Notes: a model not told the origin generated them from the sequence alone. Counted from the first letter of the stretch, positions 7,095 through 16,055 are shown. The stretch is DNA of 64,000 bases from DATKQY01 sp035532475 (GCA_035532475.1 DATKQY010000083.1:10658-74657); one strand, 5' to 3'. Numbers and translations are program-made.

Positions 7095-8155
7095 ATCTCG
7101 GCGCGATGGAGTTTTACGTCGCGACGGTGCTCGTGATCTTCGGCGTCGACCTGCTCGCCGCGTGGGCCCTCAACTTGCAGTTCGGCTATGCCGGGGTGCC
7201 CAACTTCGCCTTCATCGTGTTCCAGGCCGCCGGCGCCTACGTCGCGAGCGTCGTCACCCTCGGGCCCACGACGCCGACCGGGTACCAGCGCTACATCTTC
7301 GGGGCGAACCTGCCCTTCCCGGTCCCGCTCATCGTCGCGGCGGCGGCGGGCGCGGCGCTCGCCGCCCTGATCGGCCTGTTCTCGGTGCGGCGGATGCGCG
7401 TCGACTACCAGGCGGCGATCCTGCTCATCGTGTCGCTGATCATCGCCCAGGTGGTGACCGCCGATGTCCCGCTGTTCAACGGCTCGCTCGGCGTCACCGG
7501 CATCCAAAAGCCCCTCGCCGGCTTCTTCAACGTCTCGCTCAAGGCCTACGAGTGGATCTTCGCCGGCTTCGTCTGGGCGCTCGCGCTGGTCGTCTTCTCC
7601 CTGGTGCGACGCCTCTCCCGCTCGGGTTGGGGGCGGGCCCTCCGGGCCCAGCGGGATCACGAGAACGCGGCGGCATCGGTCGGCCTGAACGGCACCGCGC
7701 TTCGCATGCAGGTGTTCGTCATCGGCGGAGCGATCGCCGGGCTGTCGGGCGGCCTGCTCGTCGAGTACCTCGGCGCGTGGTCGCCGGCCTCGTGGGGCTA
7801 CGCAGAGACCTTCGCCATCTTCGTCTCGGTGATCGTCGGCGGCGTCGGCAACAACTGGGGGGTGATCCTCGGGACCTTCCTCGTGCAGATCGTCTTCCAA
7901 GAAGTGCCCCAGCTGCTCCCCCAGATCGGCTACATCGGGCTCATCGACTCCCTCGAATGGGTCATCGTCGGCGTCTTGTGGCTCCTCTGCCTCGCCTACC
8001 GCCCGAAGGGCATCGTCCCCGAGCGGCGCCTTCGCGCCCCGCACCCGCTCGGCCGCGCCGAACGGGCGACGCGAGCCGTCGACGAGGGGCGCTCCCCCGT
8101 ACCGGCGCTCGGGCAGGCCGGTGCCGCCGAGGCGGCCGTCGGAGGCGAGCGTTGA
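7091..8155 (+). CDS. livM: Branched-chain-type ABC transporter permease (LivM)
   Basis: A 354-residue permease with about ten hydrophobic segments. AWALNLQFGYAGVPNFAFIVF is the LivM entry signature (usually GYAGxxSxGH). WGRALRAQRDHENAAASVGLN is the ATPase-contact loop with the conserved Ala-Ala-x-x-Gly. GGVGNNWGVILGTFL corresponds to the conserved GGxGxxxGxxxGA region. The GTG start overlaps the livH stop by four bases and excludes the long upstream out-of-context frame. A hydrophilic Arg/Ala-rich tail of about 45 residues follows the last helix. It overlaps the TTG start of livG by four bases. Confidence 0.92.
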   Translation: MNLGAMEFYVATVLVIFGVDLLAAWALNLQFGYAGVPNFAFIVFQAAGAYVASVVTLGPTTPTGYQRYIFGANLPFPVPLIVAAAAGAALAALIGLFSVRRMRVDYQAAILLIVSLIIAQVVTADVPLFNGSLGVTGIQKPLAGFFNVSLKAYEWIFAGFVWALALVVFSLVRRLSRSGWGRALRAQRDHENAAASVGLNGTALRMQVFVIGGAIAGLSGGLLVEYLGAWSPASWGYAETFAIFVSVIVGGVGNNWGVILGTFLVQIVFQEVPQLLPQIGYIGLIDSLEWVIVGVLWLLCLAYRPKGIVPERRLRAPHPLGRAERATRAVDEGRSPVPALGQAGAAEAAVGGER

Positions 8156-8937
8156 GCGCCGAGGCGGTCGCTCCCGCGAGCGCTCCGCCGGTCCTCGAGG
8201 TGCACGACCTCGTCGTCAACTACGGGGGGGCCCGAGCCGTGGACGGCGTCAGCTTGCGAGCGGCGCGAGGCGAGGTCGTCGGGATCGTCGGGCCGAACGG
8301 CGCGGGCAAGTCGTCGCTCCTCGCCGCCATCGGCGGCCAGATGCGGCCGAGCGCCGGAAAGATCCTGCTCGACGGGCGCGACGTCACCCGGGACCCGGCG
8401 CACAACCGGGCTCGCAAGGGGATCTCGCGCACCTTCCAGGACACGAGCGAGTTCGCCAGGATGACCGTGTTCGAGAACCTGCTGGTCGCGGGGCTCGGCC
8501 ACATCGGCGGCTCGCTCTGGCAATGCACCTTCCACCCGGCCCGCCAGGCTCGCCGCTCCGAGCAGATGGGTGAGCGCGCCTGGCAGCTGCTCGAGCGCTT
8601 CGAGCTCGCCCCGTTGAGCGACGCCTACGGTTCCGAGCTGAGCGGTGGTCAGCGCCGGCTGGTCGAGGTGATGCGCTGCCTGATGCGGGACCCGAGCGTG
8701 CTGCTGCTCGACGAGCCGACCGTCGGCGTCGCGCAGCACCTCTCGAAGCAGCTAATGGGCGAGTACCGCAAGATCCGTGACGACGGCGTCTGCGTCGTCA
8801 TCATCGAGCACGTGCTCGAGGTCGTCGAGCAGGTCTGCGACCGGGTCGTCGTGATGGACCGCGGCAGCGTGATCGCGGAGGGGACCTTCGGCGAGGTCAT
8901 GCGGGCGAACGCCGTGCAGACGGCGTACTTCGGCTGA
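8152..8937 (+). CDS. livG: Branched-chain-type ABC transporter ATPase (LivG)
   Basis: A 261-residue ABC ATPase. Walker A is GPNGAGKSS, the signature is LSGGQRRLVEVMRCL, and Walker B is VLLLDEPTVGV. RKGISRTFQDTSEFARMTVFEN is the LivG-type Q-loop region. The C-terminal VMDRGSVIAEGTFGEV with a terminal AYFG is diagnostic for the LivG/LivF group. The start is a TTG, unusual but supported by GGAGGCGAG three to five bases upstream and a four-base overlap with the livM stop. The longer in-frame stretch upstream is antisense-like Arg-rich shadow of livM. It pairs with LivF to power the importer. Confidence 0.92.
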   Translation: MSAEAVAPASAPPVLEVHDLVVNYGGARAVDGVSLRAARGEVVGIVGPNGAGKSSLLAAIGGQMRPSAGKILLDGRDVTRDPAHNRARKGISRTFQDTSEFARMTVFENLLVAGLGHIGGSLWQCTFHPARQARRSEQMGERAWQLLERFELAPLSDAYGSELSGGQRRLVEVMRCLMRDPSVLLLDEPTVGVAQHLSKQLMGEYRKIRDDGVCVVIIEHVLEVVEQVCDRVVVMDRGSVIAEGTFGEVMRANAVQTAYFG

Positions 8938-9013
8938 CGCGGGCCGGCGAGACGGATCGGGGACGCCCACGATGCACCATGCCACCGGAACGGGGACAGT
9001 CGAGGAGGAGCAC

Positions 9014-9817
9014 GTGGTGACGGAGCGAGCGGGCGGCGACCAACGGCCTGCGCTGCTCCGCGCCGTCGACATCGCCGCCGGCTACGGGCGCGAGCCGATC
9101 GTGAAAGGGATCGGGCTCGAGGTGCACCACGGCCAGGTCGCCCTCGTGATGGGGCCGAACGGCGCCGGGAAGAGCACCTTTGTGAAGGCCGTCACCGGTG
9201 AGCTCCCGCTGCTCTCCGGCGCCGTGTACCTGCGGGGCGACGACGTCTCGCGCTGGGGCGAGGAGCGGCGGGCCGCCGCCGGCGTCGGCTACGTGCCCCA
9301 GGTCCGTGACGTCTTCCCCGGCCTGACCGTCCAGGAGAACCTGGAGATGGGCGGCTACCGCCTCGACCGGGTACGCGCACGTGAGCGGATCGCCAAGGTC
9401 CTCGACACCTTCCCGCAGCTGACCGCGTTCCTCCGCCGGCCCGCACGCCAGCTGAGCGGCGGCGAGCGCAAGCTCGTCGGCGTCGCCCGTGCACTCGTTC
9501 CCGAGCCGGAGCTGATCATCCTCGACGAGCCGACGGCCAACCTCTCGCCACGAGTGGCCGAGAGCGTGCTGGAGCAGGTCGTGACGGGGCTGAGCCGGCT
9601 GAACCGCGGCGTACTGCTGATCGAGCAGCGCGTCGCCGTCGCGCTCGAGCGCGCCGACACGGTCCTCGTGCTCGTCGACGGCCGCCACCGCCATTCGGGA
9701 CCCGCCGCGGAGCTGCGGGGCATGACCGACCTGAGCGACCTGTTCTTCGGCCGCGCCCTGGCCGAGGACGCCGGCCCGAGGGCCCCCCGGGCCGACGCCG
9801 GCCCGGGCGCGAGCTGA
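9014..9817 (+). CDS. livF: Branched-chain-type ABC transporter ATPase (LivF)
   Basis: About 267 residues of an ABC ATPase. Walker A is GPNGAGKST, the Q-loop sits in GVGYVPQVRDVFPGLTVQENL (split at the loop), the signature is LSGGERKLVGVARAL, and Walker B is LIILDEPTANLSP. The C terminus retains SDLFFG, then a short Ala/Gly tail. GAGGAGGAG immediately before GTG 9014 favours this start; an ATG at 8972 is in frame with no clear ribosome binding site. It is the last gene of the importer operon, about 75 bases after livG. An inverted repeat follows the stop codon. Confidence 0.9.
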   Translation: MVTERAGGDQRPALLRAVDIAAGYGREPIVKGIGLEVHHGQVALVMGPNGAGKSTFVKAVTGELPLLSGAVYLRGDDVSRWGEERRAAAGVGYVPQVRDVFPGLTVQENLEMGGYRLDRVRARERIAKVLDTFPQLTAFLRRPARQLSGGERKLVGVARALVPEPELIILDEPTANLSPRVAESVLEQVVTGLSRLNRGVLLIEQRVAVALERADTVLVLVDGRHRHSGPAAELRGMTDLSDLFFGRALAEDAGPRAPRADAGPGAS

Positions 9818-9833
9818 GCCGCACGCTCGCTCG

Positions 9834-9855
9834 CGGCCGCGCGGTCAGGCGGCCG
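9834..9855. terminator. Stem-loop between converging livF and hydrolase
   Basis: CGGCCGC and GCGGCCG form a 7-bp stem around an 8-base loop in the 72-base gap between two converging operons. No T-tract is present on either side, so the call as a terminator is tentative. Confidence 0.35.
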
Positions 9856-9889
9856 TCGGGGACGACCGAGCGCGACCCCGGAGGCGTCC

Positions 9890-10696
9890 TCAGCCGAGCG
9901 GGTGCTCCGCCAGGAAGCGGCGGATGAGGTCGGGCGCCTCGGGGACCTCGCCGAGCACGAGGTGACCGGCATCCGCGACGAGCTCGAGTCTGGCGTCGGG
10001 CAGCAGCGAGAGCCACGTCGGCGCCTGGGCGGCTGGCACGAGCCGGTCCCGTTCCCCCCAGATCATCAGCGTCGGCACCTTCACGCGGTGCAGCCAGCGC
10101 GCCAGCTTCAGGTCGAAGTTGCGCTCCCAGAAGAGCTGGGCGACGGTCGTGCTCTCGCGGTAGCGCTCGACGAGCTGGTCCACGTCCGGCGGAGCGGCGG
10201 GATCGCCGTACCGCTCCGGACGGTCGGTGAGGTAGCCGAGCACCTCCTGTGGCGGGATCCGGAACATGTCGACCGTCGGGGCCTCGGGCACGAGCAGGCC
10301 CGCCGGGCTGACGAGCACGAGGCTGGCGAGGCGGGCAGCGTGCTCGACCGCGAAGCTCGCCGCGAGGTAGCCGCCGAGCGAGTGGCCGATCAGGTGGAAG
10401 CGCTCCAGGCCGAGCTCGTCGAACAGGTCGAGGTAGTGCAGCACGTAGTCGTGGATCGAGTCGATCGTCGGGTCGTCACCGGAGTCGCCGAAGCCGGGAT
10501 GGACGGGAAGGACCACCCGGTACTCGTCCGCGAGGGTCTCGGCCCAGGCGGTGCCGCCGAGGCGGCCCGCACCGTGCAGGAAGACGACGGGGGTGCCGTC
10601 GCCGAGATCGTCCACTGCGCTCGGGATGCCGCTGATCTCGAGCACTCGACGGCCGCGCGTGGGCGCGCGGGTGCCGGCTGCCTCAACGCCCGACAT
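9890..10696 (-). CDS. Alpha/beta-fold hydrolase (MhpC/C-C bond hydrolase-like)
   Basis: A 268-residue alpha/beta hydrolase with an intact triad. The nucleophile is Ser106 in GHSLGG, the acid is Asp217 in WGERDRLVP, and the base is His245 in ADAGHLVLGE. FLHGAG supplies the oxyanion region. Length and motifs resemble hydrolases of aromatic or aliphatic ring-cleavage pathways, but the substrate cannot be read from sequence. Its start overlaps the end of the upstream luciferase-like oxidoreductase gene by 14 bases, so they share a transcript and probably a pathway. The operon converges on the liv importer, hinting that the imported compound could be the substrate (inference). Confidence 0.85.
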   Translation of the reverse strand: MSGVEAAGTRAPTRGRRVLEISGIPSAVDDLGDGTPVVFLHGAGRLGGTAWAETLADEYRVVLPVHPGFGDSGDDPTIDSIHDYVLHYLDLFDELGLERFHLIGHSLGGYLAASFAVEHAARLASLVLVSPAGLLVPEAPTVDMFRIPPQEVLGYLTDRPERYGDPAAPPDVDQLVERYRESTTVAQLFWERNFDLKLARWLHRVKVPTLMIWGERDRLVPAAQAPTWLSLLPDARLELVADAGHLVLGEVPEAPDLIRRFLAEHPLG

Positions 10697-11909
10697 GCAT
10701 GCCTCCCGCAGCAGTGACGCTCTCGCCGGTCACGCCGTCCCCGGCGATGTCCGAGCCGATCAGGCGGCGGACACGCGGGACGACCTCCTCGGCGAAGAGC
10801 GTCAGGTTCTTCACCGTCTTCCAGTGGGGCATGTCGCCGAGGTGCAGGTGGCAGATCACCCTGCTGGAACCGGCGTCGCGCACCCAGCCCGCGATGGCGT
10901 TGGCCACGGTGTCGGGCGATCCGCAGATGACGCGCGACAGTTTCGTCAAGGTGTCCCAGTTCGTGTTGCCGTGGACGCCCTGGGCGAGCATCCGCTCGAT
11001 GCGGCGGCGGTACTCGCCGAGCTCGACGTAGCCGGGCGGCGCGAGGTAGCGGGGCGTCGTCCGCATCATGTTGTTGAAGTAGAAGAGGATGTGCTGACGG
11101 CCCTCCTCGAGCGCCTCCTCGTCGGTATCGGCGACGTAGGCCATCACCCCGAGGATGAGCGAGTCTGCGCTCGGCGAGCCGCCCGCCTCGGTCACCTTGG
11201 CCCGGTAGCGGTCGAACGCGGCGAGCTGCTGGGTGATCGGGATGAAGGTGACCGAGTACCCGAAGCCGAGCTCGGCGGCGAGGTCGATCGTGCCCGGGCT
11301 GCCGCTCCCCATGATGTAGAGCTTCGGGTGCGGCTGTTGGAACGGCTTCGGCCAGACGTTCAGGTAGCGGTAGTTGTAGTAACGGCCCGAGTACGTGGAC
11401 GGCCCGTCGGTCGTCCAGGCCTGGCGGATGACGTCGAGCGCCTCGCGGTAGCGGGCCCTCGCCGTCGCCGGGGCGATCTCGTTCGCGTTCGACCAGTACT
11501 CCATGCCGGTGCCGAGCGGGAAGGCCAGCTCGGTCCTCCCCCCGGACATCACGTCCAGCATGGCGTACTCCTCGGCGAGGCGATTCGGGTACGTCAGGTT
11601 GACGGGCGTGCCGAAGATGCAGATCTTCGCCCGTTCGGTCAGGGCGACGAGCGTCGATGCCATGACCGTGCACGAGGGCATCATCGAGTAGGGGGATGAG
11701 TGGTGCTCGTTGACGACGAGCCCGTCGTAGCCGAGCCGGTCGGCGAGGACCATCTCCTCGACGTAGCGCTCGTAGTAGCGCTTGCCGACCGCCGGGTCGT
11801 AATGGCTGTTCGGGTAGTCGACCCACACCGAATCGGAGCCGTCCGCCGGGCGGTCCGCATAAGGCATGAAGTGCATAAAGTAGAACTGAAGCTCGTCAGC
11901 CGACAGCAC
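10683..11909 (-). CDS. LLM-class flavin-dependent oxidoreductase
   Basis: A 408-residue bacterial-luciferase-like (LLM) flavin enzyme. LADRLGYDGLVVNEHHSSPYS is the N-terminal signature, with the His pair of EHH (quoted in part). ICIFGTPVNLTYPNRLAEEYAMLD and the FPLGTGMEY loop follow, and YIMGSGSPGTIDLAAELGFGY belongs to the flavin-phosphate region. Enzymes of this class use F420 or FMN to oxidise or monooxygenate small molecules, and which cofactor applies here is not decided. An AGGGAGGG sits six bases before the GTG start. A 6-bp hairpin (GCCCGG/CCGGGC) lies in the short leader. Followed by the overlapping hydrolase. Confidence 0.88.
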   Translation of the reverse strand: MLSADELQFYFMHFMPYADRPADGSDSVWVDYPNSHYDPAVGKRYYERYVEEMVLADRLGYDGLVVNEHHSSPYSMMPSCTVMASTLVALTERAKICIFGTPVNLTYPNRLAEEYAMLDVMSGGRTELAFPLGTGMEYWSNANEIAPATARARYREALDVIRQAWTTDGPSTYSGRYYNYRYLNVWPKPFQQPHPKLYIMGSGSPGTIDLAAELGFGYSVTFIPITQQLAAFDRYRAKVTEAGGSPSADSLILGVMAYVADTDEEALEEGRQHILFYFNNMMRTTPRYLAPPGYVELGEYRRRIERMLAQGVHGNTNWDTLTKLSRVICGSPDTVANAIAGWVRDAGSSRVICHLHLGDMPHWKTVKNLTLFAEEVVPRVRRLIGSDIAGDGVTGESVTAAGGMHVGR

Positions 11910-12232
11910 GTACGACCCTCCCTGCCCGGCGCGACCGGGCGTTCGATGTGACCCGGCGCCGGTCGGCGTGTCCGCACGGTCCGAGTGACGCCATGTGGGG
12001 TTACGACGCGCGATCGCGACCCGCCGGCCCCTCCTCCCCGCCCCGTCGCGGGTCTCGCGGCCAGACTATCGACGCCTTCGCCTAGAGGCAATGAAGGAAG
12101 CAACGATTCCACGAGACAGAATTGGTGCGCAAGGGTGGCGGGCGGCAGGGCGGCCCCGTCGCACGGTGGGCATCCGCCGCCGAGCCTCCCGGCGGCCGCT
12201 TGCCGGTCACAGCGCCCTGGTAGAACCTCGGC
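11910..12232. other. Divergent intergenic region
   Basis: No gene seen. It holds the ribosome binding site and a small hairpin (11934-11950) for the leftward oxidoreductase, and the -10 hexamer for the rightward phospholipase D-like gene. The middle, around 12060-12125, is locally less GC-rich and contains a possible leftward promoter (TTGCCT with GATAGT about 15 bases on), which is weakly supported. Confidence 0.4.
12221..12226 (+). promoter_or_regulatory. -10 element (TAGAAC), leaderless start
   Basis: TAGAAC ends 6 bases before GTG 12233, and TTGCCG lies 15 bases further upstream. There is no ribosome binding site before the GTG. Confidence 0.45.
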
Positions 12233-13273
12233 GTGCTCCCTGGCCGAATCCTCCTCGCAGCGCTCGCGCTCGCCGTCTCGCTCGGCGGGCCCGCCTCGGC
12301 CGCGCTGCGACCGCCGGGGACGTCCCGCGCCGATCACCCGGCGGGCCACGGCAGCGCCACCCCGACGACGGCGGGGGCGCTGACCCTGCTGAGCGAGCCG
12401 GACGACGGGGTCGGACCGCTCTACGCCCTGCTCTCCTCCCCGCGCCGCAGCCTCGACGTCGAGCTCTACGAGCTGCGCGATCCCCTGGCCGAGCGCCTCC
12501 TCGCGGCCGACGCCCGCCGGGGCGTACGCGTACGCGTCCTACTCGACCGGCACTACCTGGAGGCGAGGAACCTCCCCGCCTACCGCTACCTCTCCACCCA
12601 CGGCGTGGCGGTCCGCTGGGCGCCGGCCGCCTTCGATCTCGTCCACGAGAAGGCCTTCGTGGTCGACGGCCGCGTCGCGACCATCATGTCGCTCAACCTG
12701 GAGCGCGAGTACTACGCGTCGACCAGGGACTTCGCGGTGGTCGTGCGCGACCCGCTCGACGCGGCGGCGGTCGAGGCCGTCTTCGACGCCGACTGGGCCG
12801 GCCGCGCCGGGCCGGCCCCGGCCGGGACAGCGCTCGTCTGGAGCCCCGAGGACTCGCAGGCCGCGCTGTTGGCCCTGATCGGCGGCGCCCGGCGCTCCCT
12901 GCTGGTCGAGAACGAGGAGATGGAGGACCCCGAGATCGTCGCGGCGCTCGTCGCCGCGGCGCGCCGCGGCGTCGACGTCAATGTCTGCATGACCGATGAT
13001 CTTCGGTGGCACGCGGCGTTCGCCCGGCTGTCGGCCGGAGGTGTCCACGTGCGCACGTACGCACCGGACGCGCCCCTCTACATCCATGCCAAGGCGCTGC
13101 TCGCCGACGTCGGGCTCGGCGACGAGCGTGGGTTCGTCGGGTCCGAGAACTTCTCGGTCGCCTCGCTCCGCTACAACCGCGAGCTCGGGATCGAGCTCAG
13201 CGCGCCGGCGCTGCTCCGCCAACTGGCGACGGTGCTCACCGCGGACATCTCCGGCGCCCGGCCCTGGGCCTGA
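12233..13273 (+). CDS. Exported phospholipase D-like (HKD) protein
   Basis: A 346-residue PLD-superfamily protein with two HKD motifs, HEKAFVVD (His138, Lys140, Asp145) and HAKALLAD (His285, Lys287, Asp292). Both carry their downstream Asn/Ser partners (MSLNLE and GSENFS). A hydrophobic N terminus (LLAALALAVSLGGPASA) looks like a cleavable signal peptide, so the enzyme acts outside the cytoplasm. The family hydrolyses or transfers phosphodiester bonds of phospholipids or nucleic acids via a phospho-His intermediate. Two complete motifs in one chain argue for an active monomer. The substrate is unknown. The GTG start is chosen from the closely placed -10 element. Confidence 0.88.
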   Translation: MLPGRILLAALALAVSLGGPASAALRPPGTSRADHPAGHGSATPTTAGALTLLSEPDDGVGPLYALLSSPRRSLDVELYELRDPLAERLLAADARRGVRVRVLLDRHYLEARNLPAYRYLSTHGVAVRWAPAAFDLVHEKAFVVDGRVATIMSLNLEREYYASTRDFAVVVRDPLDAAAVEAVFDADWAGRAGPAPAGTALVWSPEDSQAALLALIGGARRSLLVENEEMEDPEIVAALVAAARRGVDVNVCMTDDLRWHAAFARLSAGGVHVRTYAPDAPLYIHAKALLADVGLGDERGFVGSENFSVASLRYNRELGIELSAPALLRQLATVLTADISGARPWA

Positions 13274-13310
13274 GCAGGCGCGCGCGGGACCGACGCCCGA
13301 GGACCAGGGA

Positions 13311-13316
13311 TAACGT
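13311..13316 (+). promoter_or_regulatory. -10 element (TAACGT), leaderless start
   Basis: TAACGT ends 7 bases before ATG 13324. An AGGGA just before it could instead serve an in-frame GTG at 13315, so the choice between leaderless ATG and leadered GTG is not certain. Confidence 0.4.
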
Positions 13317-13323
13317 GTCCGCC

Positions 13324-13668
13324 ATGGCCACGCCCGCGATCGCCGGCAGCGACCTCGTCGTCCGTCTCTCGCCGCTCGAGAAGCTCGGCGCGTTCCGCCT
13401 CGGCGACGTCAGGGTGCCCCTGTCCTCGATCGCCGCGGCGCGTGCCGTCGACGACCCCTGGTCGGAGCTTCGGGGGATCCGTTCGCCCGGGACCGGCCTT
13501 CCCGGCGTCATCGCGCTCGGGACACGCCGCGGCGGGTTCGGCAAGGACTTCGCCGCCGTCTACGGCAAGCGTCCGGGGGTCGTCATCGAGCTCGACGGGG
13601 CCGACTGGGGCCGCATCGTCCTCACGACGGACGACCCTGCCGGCACCCTCCGCGCGATCGGACGCTGA
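13324..13668 (+). CDS. Conserved actinobacterial protein of unknown function
   Basis: A 114-residue protein that I recognise as a family widespread in actinobacteria but without an assigned function. The shared pattern is VRLSPLEKLGAFRLGDVRVP (a beta-rich first half), then GTGLPGVIALGT, FAAVYGKRPGVVIEL and a C-terminal LTTDDPAGTLRAI. Strand-rich spacing with a final helix suggests a PH-like barrel, which is inference only. No signal peptide or membrane segment. It lies 50 bases after the phospholipase-like gene in the same direction, though its own -10 element suggests separate transcription. The longer upstream frame is antisense-free Arg-rich shadow. Confidence 0.75.
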   Translation: MATPAIAGSDLVVRLSPLEKLGAFRLGDVRVPLSSIAAARAVDDPWSELRGIRSPGTGLPGVIALGTRRGGFGKDFAAVYGKRPGVVIELDGADWGRIVLTTDDPAGTLRAIGR

Positions 13669-13730
13669 CGCGCCGGAGGGGCCGCCGCGCCAGGTTGGGT
13701 CCCGGCGCCCGCTTGACATAGGAGATTCGC

Positions 13731-14411
13731 ATGACCGAAGCCGCTGACGCGAGCGCTCCCCGCACCTATCGACAGGTGCGGTTCGAGCACGCGCCGGGCT
13801 CCACGGAGATCCTCCTCGTCCGCCACGGCGAGTCGGCCGTCGCCGACCCGGGCAACCCGTTCACGTTGCTCGACGGGCGGGGTGACCCCGAGCTCTCGCC
13901 CGAGGGATGTGTCCAGGCCGAGGCGCTCGCCGAGCGGCTGGCGAAAGTGGGGATCGACGCGATCTACGTCACGCCGCTGCGCCGCACCGCAGAGACCGCC
14001 GCGCCGCTCGCCGCTCGACTCGGGGTGGAGCCGGTCGTCGAGCCCGGCATGGTCGAGGTCAACATGGGCGAGTGGGAGGGGGGCCTCTACCGACGGATGA
14101 TCGCGGAGCGGAGCCCGCTCGCGATGAGGGTGTTCAGGGAGGAGCGCTGGGACGTCATCCCGGGCGCCGAGTCGAACGAGTCGCTGTTCACGCGCACCGG
14201 CGCCGCCATCGGGCGCATCGCCGAACGCCACCGTGACGGCCGGGTCGTCGTCGTGGCGCACGCCGTGTCGATCGGCACGGTCCTCGCCCAGGCGGCGCGC
14301 TCCTCACCGTTCGCCTTCGTCGCGGGGGACAACGCGTCCGTCTCGACGCTCGTGGTCGCGGGCGACCGCTGGACGGTGCGCCGCTTCAACGACACCGCTC
14401 ACCTCGAGTAG
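13731..14411 (+). CDS. Histidine phosphatase family protein
   Basis: A 226-residue member of the phosphoglycerate mutase-like branch. The catalytic motif LLVRHGES (His32) is intact. LRRTAETAAPLA supplies the second phosphate-pocket arginine, EVNMGEWEGG provides the acid, and VVVAHAVSIG contains the second histidine. Members dephosphorylate sugars, nucleotides or cofactor precursors, and specificity is not evident here. The TAGGAG six to seven bases before the ATG is a normal ribosome binding site. It is transcribed toward the two-component operon on the other strand, with only 22 bases between the stops. Confidence 0.9.
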   Translation: MTEAADASAPRTYRQVRFEHAPGSTEILLVRHGESAVADPGNPFTLLDGRGDPELSPEGCVQAEALAERLAKVGIDAIYVTPLRRTAETAAPLAARLGVEPVVEPGMVEVNMGEWEGGLYRRMIAERSPLAMRVFREERWDVIPGAESNESLFTRTGAAIGRIAERHRDGRVVVVAHAVSIGTVLAQAARSSPFAFVAGDNASVSTLVVAGDRWTVRRFNDTAHLE

Positions 14412-14433
14412 GGCGTCCGAGCGGGGCGCCGGC

Positions 14434-16047
14434 TCATCGCTCGGTGTCCGGCGCCGCCGTCACGACGGGGACCTCCGGGGGTGACGGCGCCCGATCGGTG
14501 GCGATCGCGGGAGGCTCTGCGCCGTCGGCGTGACCGTCCGGCGGTCCGATGGCGGCGTCACGGTCCTCCGCGGGCGACTCGATCCCGCTCCCGAGTGGAA
14601 GCTCCACGACGAAGGTGCTGCCCGCGCCGCGGCCCGTGTCGAGGCGCGCCACCCCGCCGTGGGCCTCGGCGATCGACGCGACGATCGCGAGGCCGAGGCC
14701 CGACCCGCCGCTGCCGCGGGTGCGGGAGGGGTCAGCGCGGTAGAAGCGCTTGAAGACGTGGGGGGCGTGCTCGGGCGCGACGCCCGGGCCGTCGTCGTGG
14801 ACGGCCAGGACCGCGCGTTCTCCTTCGGTGCGCACGGAGACCTCGACGGCGGTGCCCGGCGGTGTGTGGCGGATCGCGTTCTGCACCAGGTTCCCGACGA
14901 CCTGCCGGAGGCGCTGCTCGTCGCCCTCGAGCACCACGGGCGTCGGCGCCTCGACGCTCAGGGTGCGGTCGGGTGCGACCACCTGTGCGTCGGCGGCCGC
15001 GTCGATCGCGATCGCGGCGAGGTCGACCGGGGCGCGCTCGAGCGGCCGGCCCTGGTCGAGGCGGGCCAGCAGGAGGAGGTCGTCGACCAGGACCCCCATG
15101 CGCGCCGCCTCGTCCTCGATCCTGCGCATGGCGAGCGCCAGGTCCTCGGGCCGGTTCGCCGCCCCGCGCCGGAACAGCTCCGAGTAGCCGCGGATCGAGG
15201 TGACCGGCGTCCGCAGCTCGTGCGAGGCGTCGGCCAGGAACTGGCGGAGCCGGTCCTCAGAGGCGCGCTGCTCGGTGAAGGCGTGCTCGATCTGGGCGAG
15301 CATGACGTTGAGGGCGGCACCGAGCCGTCCGACCTCGGTCGCGGGGTCGTCGTCGTCCACCCTGAGCGACAGGTCGCCGTCCGCGATCTGCCCGGCCGTC
15401 TCCTCGATGCGCTCGAGCGGGCGCAGCCCGACACGCACGACGGCGTAGCCGAGGCCGATGAGGACGAGGAGCGCCGCCGCCGACACCGCGATCTCGATCA
15501 GGACGAGCTGGCCGAGCGTGCCCTCGAGCCCGCTCAAGGGGACGCCGAGGAGCGCGACGCCGAGCGAGGGGAGCGACCCGAAACCGGAGCTGACGTACAC
15601 GTTCTCCGCCAGGACCCGGTACGAGCCCGACGTCCCGTTCAGGCTTCCGGTCATGGTGAACTGCAGCGTGGCGCCGGAGGAGGCGTTGAGCAGGGGCACC
15701 AACGAGCCCTTCGCGATCGTGAGGTGGAACCCGCTCGGTACCGAGAACAGCGGCACGCCGTTCGTCGAGACGACCTCCGCGGCCGTGTTCAACGGGAGCT
15801 TGGGCAGGTCGGAGAAGTGCGGGTTGCGCAGCTCGGCGAGCGCGATCTGCGCCCCGGTCTGCAACTGGGTGTCGACCTGGTTGTTCAGGTAGGCACCGAT
15901 CTCGTTGTAGACGACGACATCGGCGACGACGAGACCGACCGCGGCGACGAGGACGAGCCCGAGCAGCAGACGCGACCGGAGCGACAGCCTCCGGGCATGG
16001 CGAGCGGCGGCCGGGCCGATCGCCCGGAGCCGCCTCGACGCCGGCAT
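14434..16047 (-). CDS. OmpR-type sensor histidine kinase
   Basis: A 537-residue membrane sensor kinase. Two transmembrane segments (about residues 25-47 and 178-203) flank a 130-residue extracellular domain without recognisable fold. A HAMP domain follows, then the H-box FLADASHELRTPVTSI with phosphoacceptor His276. The ATPase part has N-box QVVGNLVQNAIRHTPPG, G1 HDDGPGV, F-box FKRFYRAD and G2 GSGGSGLGLAIV. All catalytic boxes are intact. About 60 Pro/Ala/Asp-rich residues follow the kinase core. It starts eight bases after the stop of its response regulator, so the pair is one operon. The closest general type is the actinobacterial TcrY/TrcS/MprB-like group, and the signal is unknown. Confidence 0.94.
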   Translation of the reverse strand: MPASRRLRAIGPAAARHARRLSLRSRLLLGLVLVAAVGLVVADVVVYNEIGAYLNNQVDTQLQTGAQIALAELRNPHFSDLPKLPLNTAAEVVSTNGVPLFSVPSGFHLTIAKGSLVPLLNASSGATLQFTMTGSLNGTSGSYRVLAENVYVSSGFGSLPSLGVALLGVPLSGLEGTLGQLVLIEIAVSAAALLVLIGLGYAVVRVGLRPLERIEETAGQIADGDLSLRVDDDDPATEVGRLGAALNVMLAQIEHAFTEQRASEDRLRQFLADASHELRTPVTSIRGYSELFRRGAANRPEDLALAMRRIEDEAARMGVLVDDLLLLARLDQGRPLERAPVDLAAIAIDAAADAQVVAPDRTLSVEAPTPVVLEGDEQRLRQVVGNLVQNAIRHTPPGTAVEVSVRTEGERAVLAVHDDGPGVAPEHAPHVFKRFYRADPSRTRGSGGSGLGLAIVASIAEAHGGVARLDTGRGAGSTFVVELPLGSGIESPAEDRDAAIGPPDGHADGAEPPAIATDRAPSPPEVPVVTAAPDTER

Positions 16048-16055
16048 CGCGGTGC

